Assembly: GCA_024349245.1 (NCBI GenBank) | Contig: JALDNG010000088.1 | Span: 1,576,001-1,640,000 of the forward strand | Source: Neodontobutis hainanensis | Lineage: Eukaryota > Chordata > Actinopteri > Gobiiformes > Odontobutidae | Direction: 5' to 3' | DNA: 64,000 nt | Shown here: positions 48,001 through 63,000 of the stretch, piece after piece | Numbering within the stretch: position 1 is the first letter of the stretch | How the letters are laid out: every line of letters begins with the position of its first letter | The notes under the pieces: model-generated | Told to the model about the DNA's origin: nothing | Seen by the model: the letters and a program-made list of their open reading frames with translations, nothing else | Database searches by the model: none | Made by a program: the position numbers and the translations under genes

Positions 48001-51000
48001 CCAGATACTTTTCTTGGAGTTTCTAGCTTGCAAATGCGTCCTGCAGGGCCTCAGCTATGTGATCACCGGTGTGATCCTGGGGGAAATAACTTGTTTGCAG
48101 ACATGTTGTTTTCATCTCCCAGTCTTGAATGAAGTGAACTGTCACGCTCATGTAAGGCTCACAAAAATAAATTAATGTGCACCAACGCCTTTTAGGGTCC
48201 AACTTGAGCTAAGAAGGCGTTTGAGAGTTAACGGATAATTTATTACCACGAAAATGGCCGCCTCGTTACGTGCTTGCCACACCCACACCCGAATAAGATT
48301 TCAAAAACAAAATGACAACTTTTGTTGGCACATGTGTCTAGATGATACTCACCAAATTTGGGGCCATTTAGACAAAAACACAATGAGTTGAATCTTTTGA
48401 CGTAAAGGGTGCGATTTAGGTGGTCGCACCTTTCACCCTACATGGCGGACTTCCTGTTGAGTTTAGGCTGTTGCTGTCATAGACTTTTCTGTTTGTTCTG
48501 AGGTGTCCTATGGATGTACCAAGTTTTGTATTTCTACAATGGAAAAAAAATACTTTCACTTTCCATAGGCCTAATGTATTTTGACTTTTCTAGGGGTCGC
48601 CACTGAGTCATTTTTCATATTTTTATTACCGGGGACTTCAAATACATTAATTTTTCACCAACCTTGAACTTTGGGCCCAATAAAAATTACTTTTTGCGCA
48701 TGTTCACTGGGTCAAATTGAGGATCATTTCGAATAAAAAAAAAAAAAAAAAAACTCATACATTTTATTTTCTAACACGCCTTTCTGGAAACTCAATGTCG
48801 CCTTACAACATTAGTAAAACACAATGGCGGTGGATGTTGCGGAGGTGAAAGTATGCAGAGCAGGTGACATTAGTGATGTGGAAAGTGAAGGAGAGTGTGC
48901 TGTTGAGGATGACACCCAGACTCTTTATCTGCGTGGAGGGGGTAATGATGGAGTTTTCAAAAGTATTGGAGAAGTTATTGATGTTGTTTAGGGTGTTTTT
49001 GGTGCCTATTAGGAGCAGTTCAGTTTTATCACTGTTTAGTTTGAGGAAGTTTGTGGTGAACCAGGATTTAATTTTAAGAGAGGCAGTTGATTATGTAGGA
49101 GGGTGAGAGTGAGGAATTTGGTTTGTTTGAGAGGAAGAGCTGGGTGTCATCAGCGTAGCAGTGGAAGACAATGTGATGTTTTCGGAAGATGTGACCAAGG
49201 GGGAGAAGGTAGATGATGAACAGTAGGGGCCCTAGTACCGAGCCCTGAGGTACACCTGTGGTGACGGGGGCAGGATGGGAGGTGAAGGATTTGAGCTGGA
49301 TAAACTGAGTGCGTTCTGAGAGGTAGGAGTGGAACCAAATGAGTCTGTGATGCCGATAGAGGAGAGTCTGAGCAGAAGGATGGAGTGTGAGATGGTATCG
49401 AAGGCTACAGTTAGATCGAGCAGGAGGATGGAGAGTGAGCCAGAGTCAGCAGAGAGGAGAAGGTCATTAGTTATTTTAAGGAGGGCAGTTTTAGTGATGT
49501 GGAGGGGATGGAACCCAGAATGAAATTTTTCATAAAGATTATTGGAAGATACGTGGGTGTGAATTTGAGCAGCAACAGTTTTTTTTCCAGAATGTGGAAC
49601 ATGAATGAATAGAGGCAGATCGGATAGGGGTAAGTGAGTAAAGGGCAGAAGGAGGATTTTTGATATAAAAAAATGAGGCGAAGTGTGTTACAACAATTTG
49701 AGGAATAAAGGTGAGGGGAAAGTGAGTCAGGAGGCTTTGTAATTTTAGTAATGAGTGAGAAAAGAGCCTTGGAGTTACCTTGATTTGGATTTATTAAACT
49801 GGAGTAGTGTGTGGATTGTGCTTTAGAAATGCAGTCTCTGTAGTGGAGAGTGTGGTTTGAATACATGTACTTATGCACAGTGAGGCCAGTTATTCTGTAT
49901 AATCTTTCCAGATGCCGTCCTGGAAAGATTATTTAGGATGCTATGGAGGTGTGTATTGTAGTGTAAGAGTAATTGTTCAGGGGAATGAAGGTTGTCTGTA
50001 CAGGGGATGTGGTCAATGTGAAAGGATAAGTTGTCCAAGTCAATGTCCATAATTCTTCGGAAATTTATAATGCGTGGGGGGTTGGATTTGGATAGGGACA
50101 GATTAGCATTGAATGTGAGTAGTGAGTGATCAGAGAATGGGGGGTACTTTGCTTCACAGTCAGTAGGTGTAAAGCCAGAGCAGCTGATGAGATCCAGAAT
50201 ATGTCATTTTGTGTGTGTGGGAAAATTGACAAATTGCTGAATGCCAAAACTGTCCAAACCGGATGTAAAATCTTTAGTGAGAGTGTTATTGATAATGCCC
50301 ACGTGAATATATAGTCCCCCAGTAATATTATGTTGGATGAGAGTGTGGATAGATATATGAGGAGTGTTCTGAAGTTTGTGATAAAATCGTTGATAAAATC
50401 TAGACATTTCAAACGCAGTGGCCTTGAATGAATGGTAGGCATCTAGACTCACCGGCGCTATCTTCCAGTTCTCGCGGTACCGTGTAACTGTCTCCTCAGC
50501 CAGTGACACGAGGTTGGGAGAGGTAACAAGCCCTGGTGAAGTAGCATTGTTGAGAGGAGTAATATCATTTGGCTGCTGCCACATCTCTGTTAGACAGAGA
50601 AAGTCCAATATATGGTCTGTCAGGAAATCTTGGACTAGTTGGCCCTTATTCGTGAGGACACGGATGTTGAGAAGACCAAAATTTTGACTGACAGCTGTAG
50701 CCAACCTCTGGACATGGGCCAGCACACTGAGATTAGCGCAATGTATGGTGCTCTTCTATTGGCGGCGAGATGTGGACCAGAAGGATTTGATGGGGTTGGA
50801 GTAATCATATTGGAAATTTTGATGTGAGCCCCGGTGAGTACATCTCCGTCGGGGCACGTATAGGCTGTCCGGGTGATGGAGCAGAGCTGGCGCTTGGTGG
50901 ACCAGAAATATGAATTTTAAACTCAGTGGCAGTGTACTGGAACTGTACAGCTGAAGGATGGTAGATGAAATACAGCATGGACCAGAGGAATACAAGCCAC

Positions 51001-54000
51001 AAATGGATATTCCACATAGTAGTCAAGGGTTTTAACGGCAGGTAGGCTATAATAATGTTGAGTACGTACAGGTAAGCTAGTTGTAACTCATGCACACAAA
51101 CAGATGATGCTCTGTAACAGGATGATAGATTAAAATAGACAGCCTACTCATAAACCTCAAATGTAGTATCCACAAAAATATCCACAAACATATTTCTTGA
51201 AAAAAAGTTTAAAGAGTAGATCAGCTGCAGCCAAAAAAAACGTGCCAGCATTTACTCAACCCGGAAGCGTATGTGTGGTACTACTGTCCTTCTGTTTTAT
51301 GTAAACCTTTAATCAAGGTTATTTGGGTAGTGTCTGTTAGTACTTAAAAACTATCAACACAATTGTTTGACAATAAATGGCTTGACCCAACCTCTAACTG
51401 AGTGAAAAATTTTGTTTTGTGTTATTCCTATTCTCTGAAATATATTATCAAATTCTCTGTGCTTATGAGCACAACTGTACATGGCTATGTTTAACAAATA
51501 AACAGATAAATATCAAATGTCCCTATTGGGCAGATACATTTTTCCATAAAACATCAAATTCTTTTTGGAGGCATTTAATAATGCGAACCATGTACTGTTT
51601 GGATACCAGCTCCTCAACCCCTTCTCCAGCTTTGCCCTACCAGTGAGTTTGCCTTGACCCTTGCCTTCTGTGTGTCTGTACCAAGCCCCCACCTCAATTC
51701 TCGGCATTCTCGGGCGCTGGTCTCTACCCTTCCATGCGCCACTCAGTCTCTGCCTGCTGTTCTGCCGGTCTCCACCAGAGGGTGCTAAAGGATTACCTTA
51801 AGCAAAGCGCCACTGTTTCCTTTGCTTGCTGTCTTCAATTAAGCTGTCTTGAGTACTTACTTGTGCATTTGGGTCCTATTTACCGCACCTCATCACACCT
51901 CAGTCTGGAGGACTTTTTTCCGCTGTTAGGTGTGGCAATTCCACTTATTATTAGCCTTATCAGCAGTCATAATATGCAGTATTCAAAGAAAATGTTTTTG
52001 GTCCCCCTGCACTAACTGGATTTGTTGAAGCAGCAACAGCAGAACCCAGTGAACAGCAGGCATGCTATTCAGAATGAGCTGGACAAGGCTATGGCCGATG
52101 TGCTACAAATGCCGGATAGTAATATATATGAGAAGGCAAAAAAATATTCTCTAAATATACCTGACACTGGTAAACCACAGGGTGAGCATGAAAAGGTAGT
52201 TTTAACACTATCCCTGCCTGATACCCTGTTGAATCCTGTTGTCGTTGAGGTTTTAAGGCATATTCAAAACAGGAGTAGGAGAAATGCTGGGCATGTGGTA
52301 TCTTGGACAAGTTAGAGGGGGAAGACATCATTAAGTCGCCGGATCTCATCCGTATGACCATAGAAAGAATGTCACAACCACTCGCAATGAGTGCAATCAG
52401 ATTTTTTAAGACAGCGTGGGCTGGTCTCTGTTTCTCATAACTCTGGCAGGCTTAAAAATCCCTCTATCATCCGTTTGAAAGACACAGATGTGAATAACCA
52501 TATTAGATCTTTAAAGTGGGCAATGTCACAACTGATAAAACACCTCCAACTTTTAGTAAAAACATCTATTCAACATGTCTCCTAGCTTTACTAGATCATA
52601 CAAAACACCCAAAAGGGGGTATAACACAATTTTGTGGTTAAGGTTTTGACATTTTCTTCTGTGAAATATCTATTATTGATGTATTGCCCAACCAGTCCAC
52701 ATGTGCTTTGTGGATTTGGAAAAGTTATTCAACCGTGTCTCTCGCGGCATCCTATGGAGGGTGTCTAGGGAGAGGGGGAAATCTGTGCATAATAATAATA
52801 ATAATCTTTATTTTTATATAGCGCTTTTCCACCTACTGTAGTAGGCACTCAATGCGCTTTACATACATTAAACTATTACCAGTGTTACGGAACTTCACTG
52901 GAGGCAATGTAGGTTAAGTGTCTTGCCCAAGGACACAACGGCAGTATGCGGGGGAGAGCGGGATGTTATGATGTTTTGGGATGTTTCGAGCGGGGATGGA
53001 TCTGCCCACCCGCCGGTCGAAGGACGGCCGCTCTACCCACTGTGCTATACTGCCGCCCCATACTGCGTCTCTGCTTAGACTGCTGCCCCCGTGATCTGGG
53101 CCCCAATAAGCAGGAAAAAATTGATGGCTGGGATATTAAAATCTGGCTCAAGTCCGTTTTTAGCAAATCTCCTATTTTTGATCTGGGCAACAAATCAAAA
53201 ACTTTTAAAGTTCAAATTCAAATTGAGGAAAAAAAAATTATGAGTCTGGCCTGCCAAGCTAGTAGTTTGTAGTAGTAGGTCGGCAATGCCCTTCCTGACG
53301 CAACCCGGGCTTGGGACCGGCACCGACTGGGACTGTGGCTTGAGTTTCTCCCCAGGGGATGCCCTTGAAATGTTTGTTTCAACAAGACAATTACCCCAAA
53401 CACACTACTAAACAAGCAGTCTTGGTTCCAAACCAACAAAATTAATGTTATGAAGTGGCCAGCCCAATCCCCGGACCTTAAACAAATTGAGAAGAAGTTT
53501 CTGAAGCAAAACCAAGAAATGTAAATAAATTGTGGAATGTTGTTAAAGAACCATGGAGTGGATAACAGCTTTGAGGTGCCTCAAGTTGTTGCCACACAGA
53601 TGTGAAGCAGTTTTAAAAAATTGTGGTCATACAACTAAATATTAGTTTAGTGATTCACAGGATTGCTAAATACAAAATATTATTATTTTGAACAATACTG
53701 TATATTTTCTTTTTGTTAGGAATACCTCCAGGCTGGAGCTGACATCATTGAGACCAACACATTCAGCAGCACTTCCATTGCGCAGGCAGACTATGGACTT
53801 CAGCACCTGGTATGTTCTATTTTACTTTATGTAAAATAACTTTAAGTAACTTTATGTCCTTTTGGAGACAAAGGGTAGTTCTATAATGCAGTTTCCAGAG
53901 GTCAAAAGTAAGCCTGGGCAAATTATATTTATATTTAAGATATATCAATATATTTTTTTGCTCAATATGGGATGAGCTTACTGTATATATCAATGATAAT

Positions 54001-57000
54001 ACACCATCCATAGATCCGCTGCACTAATTTGTCTTCCAATCTCCATCTCACTCACCACCCCGCCCCATTCCCTCTGAGCAGTAGCAGCTCAATTCTTCAT
54101 CTTTAAACTATTCAAGCATCTGAAACAGTTATTTCTGTTTATTTCAACACTTGCTGATTTGAGAAGAGGGCATGACAAGTGCACCGCTCTCTTTGGGTGA
54201 GTATAAAATCACCCAGGCAACTGGACCTAGTGTTGATTAAAGTTGCAGACTGTTAACTTACAACTGCCTATTTTCTTCTGATACTTAGCGGTATTGGTTG
54301 CCCAGAGACATGTGTTTGGGGCTAACACCAAGCTCACGGTCCGTGATTTTAGAACAAGCTGTTAAAAAGGTGTCACTGTGCTACTCGTGACAGTGAGAGT
54401 GTTACAGCAGCAGCAGATACTAGCATGTAGCAATAGCATCTCCACTAACAGCAGAGAAACAATCTTGATTATTGGGATCCTTCTGATAGTCCAGCATTAT
54501 TTTGCTCTGATTATTGTTCCAAAGCAAGGAATTGAGTCTGGGGTCATTTTTGCGGCATTATTCTCACCTGTTCTTGTTTATGTATTATTGCTTATAAAAC
54601 ATCATCTTGTAATGCACAATTAAGTAATATACATCTTTTTTTATTAATTATTTTTTATTTATTTATTTTTTTTTTTTTAGGACAACCTGGGCTTTCAGAA
54701 TATTTAAGATTTAATAGTGTCATATTATTGTAGTGCAAGGTACATAATTAGAAATAGAAAGGAGAAAAACAAATTTTGAAAAAACATTTATTGAAAAAGC
54801 ACAGCAAACTGGAAATAAACAACTTTACAGACCTTACAGAACTGTTGTTTGGGGTTTTTGGGATAAGGGGATACAAAATAAAGTCTCTAACTATAAAACA
54901 AATGAATATAATTTACAATATGTACAAAAATGGCCAGGCATTTTATTGTAGTTGATGCCACTCAAAAAAAAAAACAGTTTCTGTCTGCAATGCGCCAAAG
55001 ATCTACATCACAGACTTTCAATGGAGCACCTTGCTCCTTTAGAGTGTGTTCGTGCAGTGAAGACGGCCTCTCCTTCTATACGAAGCTTGTCATATCTTGC
55101 TTGTCTTTGCCTGCTCATGTCTGTTGAGGTCCTCAATCATCCAGGTAATCTTGAAGAAAAGGTTAAAGCGGCAAAAACATACAATTTTAATTTTGCTCAC
55201 CAAAAAAAATCAACCCATGCTTCTTGGTCGGTCTGTCAATGAAGGGCACATAATACTACAACAAAATATGCTGGTGTTTTTGTGCAAAACTTCTCTGAGC
55301 CACAGCTAACAATTAGCACTCAGTCTAGCAGACGTGAGCATTCTCTGGCCTAGTGGCCACCCGGGCTCCGAATGGCACCCACAGGCCAATCAAAGTCACC
55401 CATTCCTTAATTATGCAGAACTCTAAAGCTAAGCTGAGGGTAAACCAAAACATTTTTTTCTAAAATTTACTCCAGTGTTTTCACATAACAGTATCTTAGT
55501 TCTAGAGACTAGTACCATCTTTTGTACCAGGCTGTAAACATAATTATTACTCCCGTTTTAAATTGGATTTCTCCTTATATTTCTGCTCTTGGAGCCTGCC
55601 CTCTGATAAACGGAGATATATCTTTTGTATGGTGGCGCCCTTACTTGAGGCCCCTTTTTAAGGGGTTCCATGAGAGAAGCTTTCTCCAAACATGGCTCCC
55701 GGAGGCATATGAGAGAGGCGTCTGAATGCAGAGAGGATTCTCTGTGCAATTAACTCCAAATGTCTTTGAGGTAATTTCCAATTCATTATTGTTTACAAAG
55801 TCAAATAAAATGTTTTCTAAGAATATTAATATAGAAGAGTGGTAGACAAAATTACGCTCTATCCAGATGCGTAAATGGTCATTTATGCATCAATTATTGC
55901 ATTCAGAGCCGCTGTTTCAATCGTATCCAGCATACACAGTCAGAGGAGCAAACTACAGTATCTCTGCTACTGAGTGTCTTTGTTTTACCACATTCAAGCA
56001 AACTGCTTTACAATTGGATATTGGCTAATCATGTGAGGGTGCACCATTTTTCTATTGGACGCTGACTTACAGTACGTCATAACACTGCATTTAATGCAAG
56101 TCCATGGGCTTGTTTAAAAGGCTGAGTTGTCCTGTTTTTCTCCAAAAAAAAAGTCTCTTATTATTCCTAAGATATGCACAATTATGTAACACTTATACTC
56201 AGACAAATTAGACTCAATTGGAGTTTTCCTGCAAAATACTTGAAATCAGGAAGTACTTAGTAGATTAATAAAGATTCAAATTATCAAAGTAAAAAAAAAA
56301 ACATATCTCATGTAGTCTCATGTTGTACTTAACGTTCTGCTTCATTAGCATGAAAGCAAACTTTGCTGTTCTTCTTCTATGGAGTGAAATGGCGGCTGTC
56401 AATTAGCATTACAGGGCATTATGCAGGATGCAAGGGGTTGTGTGTAGAAGGTGGTGAAAGGTGTATCCAGTCGTGCTTTTCCGGTGCGTCATTTTGTGGG
56501 AAGTACTTTTTAAAACTTTCATAGAGGCTCTTGCGGTGAATGTCAGTTATATCATATTACAACATATTACCAGGGTTTGTATGCTTCTTTTGTTGTTGTC
56601 CATGTAAATGTCAAGATCAGGAAACATCAACACAGCCTTCATTCACGCGCAAAGCCTAACTCACTGGTTTTCTTTTAAATTACGTAATTTTGTCAGACAT
56701 TAATGAGGTTCTGAACACTGCACGGCTGTTTTTCTCTCGCCATTAGGCACATGACACTAGCGTACATTTAATAAAAATTCTGCTGAATTCCGCTGATAAT
56801 GGACTTCTGCAATAAATCACAAGACTAGTGATACAACTATTACTATAATAAGCTTACGCATTTTGATCAACAATTCTGGTTCTATTAATGAAAAAAAAAC
56901 TGACTGGATTATTGCTCTATTAACTCTTTTATGCCTCAAAAAAAGGGAAGTTCTGTGTGATTCAAGGTAAGCTAGCTAACCTTAGTGATTTTACATTTTA

Positions 57001-60000
57001 TCAGTTTATAAATAACAATGGATTATTATCCATTATGGATTAGATTATTACGTTTCCACAAAAAGTCAAACTTGTGCCTCAAAATTGTTTAATTAAAATC
57101 TTTTGTTTAAAGACATGTCACAGTGGTGTGTCTCTCCTCCAACTATTCGCAAAGTATCATGGTCTATTTTGACTATCCAGTGACTACCTCTGCTCACTAC
57201 TTCTTACTAATGCATTGCGGGAAACTTTAAATGCACTACATTTCAGTCTCGCAAATAGGAGTGGTGTACAACAATTTTCTTCTATATTTAAAAATTTCTT
57301 TTTATTATGGATCTCTCTTGGTGAGGAAAGTTAACTGAGTGGTCCGCCCAGTTAATGATGTTATTATTGCGCTCATCCACTCCACCTAAACTGTATTTTA
57401 TTCTAATATTTTATACACGTTTTACACACGTTTTTTAGTTTGTTTATCTTGTGTGTGCAGGCTTATAGACTGAACAGGACATCCGCAGAACTGGCAAGGA
57501 AAGCTGCCGATGACGTGTTTAAACAAACCGGTAACAGAAATGTTTTACTATTGTAGAGAACCTTTGGCTGAGAGTTTAATAAAATATAATGCAAAGTGTT
57601 TGTTTATATGTCTCAATGTCTAACATGAAGTGTGATGTGTGTAAATCCCAGGTTGTAAACGCTATGTGGCTGGGGCAGTGGGTCCCACTAATAGAACCTT
57701 GTCCATTTCCCCGTCTGTGGAAAAGCCTGACTTCAGAAACATCAGTAAGAATTATTTTCTTAAAAAAAATGTGTTATAGGGCCATATCTTGCTGCGGCTC
57801 AGGCCTGGCGGTGATCAAGACAGTGGTTTATTTGCTATTTTGTGCCCGAAGCGGCTAACTTGTGCCTGTCTGCTGCTCTGCCAGCGCTGCGAGGGTGGTA
57901 GTTAAAAAAGTAAGGCGGGGCATGGCGCAGGTGGGTAATACAAATGATCTTAGTTAAAGGATAGACGGATGCAGGCATCATTAAATTCAATTAGAAATTG
58001 AAGTTATTGCCACGCACATTTTCATTATTTTTATATGCAAATGCTCTTTTTCAAATGTATTAAATTGCTAACTGCTAAATTGCTAATTATTAATGCAAAT
58101 CTTTCATTTAATTAAATATGTAAAATAAATATTTTTTATATAAAAAATCATTTTTATCCTGAAACATTACTAAAAATTAGTAAAACATTTTTTTTTTTTT
58201 TTTTTTTTACAACCACGGCTTTATCAAAGATCAAAATACTGGTTTTCTTTTAAAAAAAATGATCATGCTGCAGCCAGGACAGCGCAAGGCTAATAAAAAT
58301 ATAGCCTATACATTATGATTGAGGAGAAAGAGTAAAACTTTGCTTAAACAAGGAGAAAAGGGAGCTTTTAGAAAGCAGATCACAGGAAACTCCCATGGAC
58401 ACAGCATGATCAGAAGCTTGGATCTGGGGTTTGGATCATTTTAAATATACAGTCCCAAACTCATTTGTGATGCTATCATCCACATTCCTCATCTCTGCCT
58501 GGGCCAAGTCCTGACAGGTGTGTCACCTCTCTGTCCTGTCTGCTCTTTGTCTGAGACCCATGCAGCTTTCTACGTGTAACAGTGCTCCACTGCTCGTTTT
58601 GAAGCTGAAGTGATCATGCAGTGTCCATTTGACTGAGACCAGTTAGGACACCTTTACATAACATGAGCAAAAGAAAAATCGATGTGTGGTTTCTTCTGTC
58701 CACTGCCAATTTAACTTTTCATTTGTCATGTAGCTGTAGGTTTCATTTTGCGCAAAAGATTTGCACAATTAAAATGATCACACAAAAAAAATCCTAATTC
58801 TGCCAAAATAAGAATAAAATATATTTTTTATCTGGATGTAAGTGACTTTGTTTATAATAAAATGAGTGAAAAAGTATAGGCTTGTCTGAGTAATTAGTAT
58901 TTTTCTGCTAGTCCTCTCATTCAATATAAAAAAGAAGGGCTTAAAAATATTAATTAAACAGAATAGTGATACATTATATTACAGTCCAATAAGTAAGATA
59001 AAACATAAATAATAAAAGTAACATAATTTTATGATAATCAGCACTGGACTGGAGGAAAGCCCTGTAATTGGTTAAAAACGAAACAATCATGACATAAATC
59101 CAGCCTCTTGAAACGTTGCACTGGCTCAAGTCCAGCCTCTTTATATCTGTGCTGGCTCAGGTCTTGCATATTTGTACCACCGTCTTTGCCCTGAAAATCA
59201 AATGAAGTAGATTTGGACATGCCAACAATGACCTTTCACCTCTGCCAGATACCTGCGTTTTGATTTGGAAGATATGGCCCATAATGTTAGAAGTTGGACC
59301 ACCTTCATAAAACAGTGCAGTCTAAACAACAATAATCATTTAAAGTTTTTCTTATTACTGAAAATTTTATTTATCTGCAAATTTTTTTTCTGTTCAATAT
59401 ACCAAATTTCTGTATATCCTGAGCAGCATTCGATGAGCTGGTAGAAGCCTACTCAGAGCAGGTCTGCGGATTGTTAGATGGTGGAGCAGACATCCTTTTG
59501 GTGGAAACTATCTTTGACACTGCTAATGCTAAGGTAATGTCAATGTTCATGATACATTATCACCGAACTAATATAAGATATAAGAGTTGGACTATAAATA
59601 TAATTTATCTTCTCAAAATAATCTCATGTCAGTACTGACATGAGATTACTTTGAGAAGGTAAAAATATATATAGCTATATCTAGATATAGCTATATATAA
59701 CCAGAAAAACATTAACATTTACATTTAGTCATTTAGCAGACATTTAGCTTTTATCCAAAGCTATATATAGCTATATCTAGATATAAATGAATGGATAGAT
59801 ATAGATGCCCTACCAGTCAAACGTTTGGACACACTTTGTCATGAAAAATTGTTCAATCAGGAATCAGGAAGGTTTTATTGCCATTGTCGGTGAACACAAT
59901 TCACAAACTAGGAACTTGCTTCAGTGATAACGGTGCAACAAACGTCTCACTGATGGCGTATATACAGTATATAATGGCTTTCCTTTGCTAAGGCAAGTTT

Positions 60001-63000
60001 TTTGAGAGATGCATTTAGTTCTGTATTATTCTGTGTAGTGAATGTTGACTAATTGTACAATTATTTTTGCAGGCTGCCTTATTCGCCATTGAGCAGCTGT
60101 TTGAAAAGAAAAATGAGAGGAAACCTTTATTTGTAGGTTAAATACTGTTAATCAGGTGGAAGGATAAAGTAAAAATAAAGGAAAGGTGTGAATTGACAAA
60201 GTCTTTGTGATTTTGTTTGTGGTTCAGATCTCAGGCACTATTGTTGACCGCAGTGGACGAACTCTGTCAGGGCAGACTAGTGAGGCCTTTGTGATCAGTG
60301 TGTCACATGCTAAACCAATCTGGTGAGTGACTCAATCACACCTATAACTCCATTACTCCACATTGACCAGACACCTTTAATATTGACTGTCTTTGCAGTA
60401 TTGGTCTGAACTGTGCCTTAGGTGCCACTGAGATGAGGCCTTTTATTGAGGCCATTGGAAAAAATACCTCAGCTTTTGTCCTCTGTTACCCTAACGCAGG
60501 TAAGCTCTCTCTCTTTAAACTACTTTTACTTTTGTACAGAATGCTTTATAGAAAATGTAGTGCTTTTATGAGCCATATGTTTGTCTATGTAGTCAGCCCT
60601 TGTTGACTGCGACTTTGATTTATCCACAGCTTGTTCATTACAACTGTTTCACCTCTGTTCTACTAAGAGCCAGAGTCAGTGAGGAACACAGGTCTGAGCT
60701 TTATTTAGAACTGGACTGTGGTACATGCACTGACGGAACTGACTGTAACAGCTCTTCTAAAAGTAACTTGCGAGATATACTGTATATTTTAAGTGTATGA
60801 ACAATTTCTTATTCTTCCCCGTGCGTCTGTTTAGTTTAGTGAAATTAGTTAAGTCAAATTAAACTAATGTTCTATAAAATAACAAAACAGTCAACACAGC
60901 CATAAGACTCCAGTGGTACAATTTTCACCTGCCACGTAGTTTAGATTTGGTGACTATTGTCTAATATTGTAATACAGAAGTAAAATAGCTTATGATTCAT
61001 TTCTTAACAATTTGGGTCGTATCTTCCCGATCAAAATGCAGGCATTTGGTGGAACCGGAAACGCATTGAAGGGCGTGTCCAAATTTATTTTTTCCGATTA
61101 TCATAATGCAGACTGGTAAAAAGAGGCAGGACTTTGAGGTGCACAACAACCAGAACCAGAACAACAACCTCAGATTCTTGTTGCCCACTATTTACCAGAC
61201 TATGTTGAAACCATTGATTGTTTATATAGTGGCTATAATCCGCCCATTGGTCCCCTATTTACTGATATTGTTCTTACGATTCGGCAAAAAAATGGGGATC
61301 CGGGATTTTCGGCTTTTACTCCATAGTATAATGATTTAGCAGAGATAGCATAAACGAACATATTCAAAGACCAGGACAGCCGGTTCCAATCAGAGTCAGT
61401 TTTAGATCAAACCTCTCGTTCTAGAGATAAAAGCTCATCTCTTTTACCAGTTGAACTCAGAATTTAAAAAGTGTCTTGGAATTATAGAGGCGAAATGTCT
61501 TCACCTTGAAAACTCCAGATGCCTTTGCTTTAATCTGTTCTTTAAGTCTTTAATAACCATCAACAGTAACAGACCAACTTTACAAGTTAAAAAGACACAA
61601 CAAACAAAGAACAACGCAATGCACAATCCGAAGGCACCTGAACACATCAAATGCTACAGTAAACTAGCTTGTTCTTTCTAAACTTTGACATGACAGAGCA
61701 GAATAACCGACAACCAGGATACCCAATGGCGCGTGATATAGTATGTGTCTTCATTGGTCTATAAATTAGCAAGTTTGTCTCTAAACACTGTTCTTCGTGC
61801 TAACGTGTGACTTTGTGCTGCTGTCCGGCTCAGGCGCATTCTCAGTGTTGACCTTAATCGGAGTAAGCTGTAGACATACAGCAGTAATCCAACAATAAAC
61901 TATATTATTCAGGTGTGTCCCTCCAATTTTGAGAAATTCAAATGACTGCACGCCCAATTGGAGTAATTACTGGGGCACAGTGGCTCAGTGGTAGAGTGGT
62001 CGTCCTTAAATCGGAAGGTAGGCGGTTTGATTCCCTCTCTTCCCCCTGTTCATACTGTCGCTGTGTTCTTGGGCAAGACACTTAATCCACCTTGCCTCCA
62101 GTGGCTGTAACACTGGTAATTAGAGGCTCAATGTAAGTCGCTTTGGATAAAAGCGTCAGCTAAATGAAAAAATATAAATGTAGGTATTTACAGCAGTTTA
62201 AAAGTCTGATTATAATCTGACTATGGTAATTAATTAGATTTTCTCTAATCGCACGTAACTGCTATGAACTGGAGGGAACACTAACCTTTCAGTTATTGGA
62301 CAACCTACCTCCTAAGCCACTGCACCTAAAGTTTAGTCTGTGCCACTCTTATGTGTTTGTGTTAGGTCTACCCAACACATTTGGTGACTACGATGAAACT
62401 CCTGAAGTTACTGCATCCAGTTTAAAGGTAGTAGTGTCCTTTTTATAGTTTCTGTGTGGTAGCTGTGTCAGTACTTGCTCTGTTTGAATGGACTTTTTAC
62501 TTGCTACTTTCAGAACTGAGTGTTAGAGCCATTATTTCATATCAATTAAATGTTTGGACTATAGTTTAAATATTTAATTTAAAATGATGACTTTAAGATA
62601 ATGATTTTATTGAAATAATGAAATTGATGACATCAAATTGTTAACGTAAATTATAGAGAAAAAGAAGGTTAAGAATGTGCCAGATACATGTGTGTATTTT
62701 CGGTTGAGAGTGACTGATGAGGTCTTTGACCACACTTCTAAGTTTAACTCCACGTCCAATATAAAATATAAGACAAACATCTTTTTTTACTAGCGAGTCA
62801 AGAAGTAAACATCAAAGGATGGCTATTTTTAAAGCTAATGCCAAACAAAAGAAGACAAAATACTAAGATTTCAGTATCTTGGGTTGGTCTGTTTTGTTTT
62901 CTAACTAATAAGTCCACGCTTAATTGTCACAAAATGGAATTGTATCTGTAGGAGTTTGCTATGGATGGACTGGTGAACATTGTGGGAGGCTGCTGTGGAA

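Larger units (their letters stand above)
60500..62365. other. MTR intron 9 (exon 60399-60499 to 62366)
   Basis: Contains the second copy of the 45870-type repeat (61215-61365), a third copy of the 12225-type repeat (about 61470-61550) and a full SINE (61972-62183). No other gene. Confidence 0.5.

Noticed and set aside
60600..60800. 66-codon frame between MTR exons as an alternative exon
   Set aside because: Flanking MTR exons join in phase without it and no splice sites bracket it.
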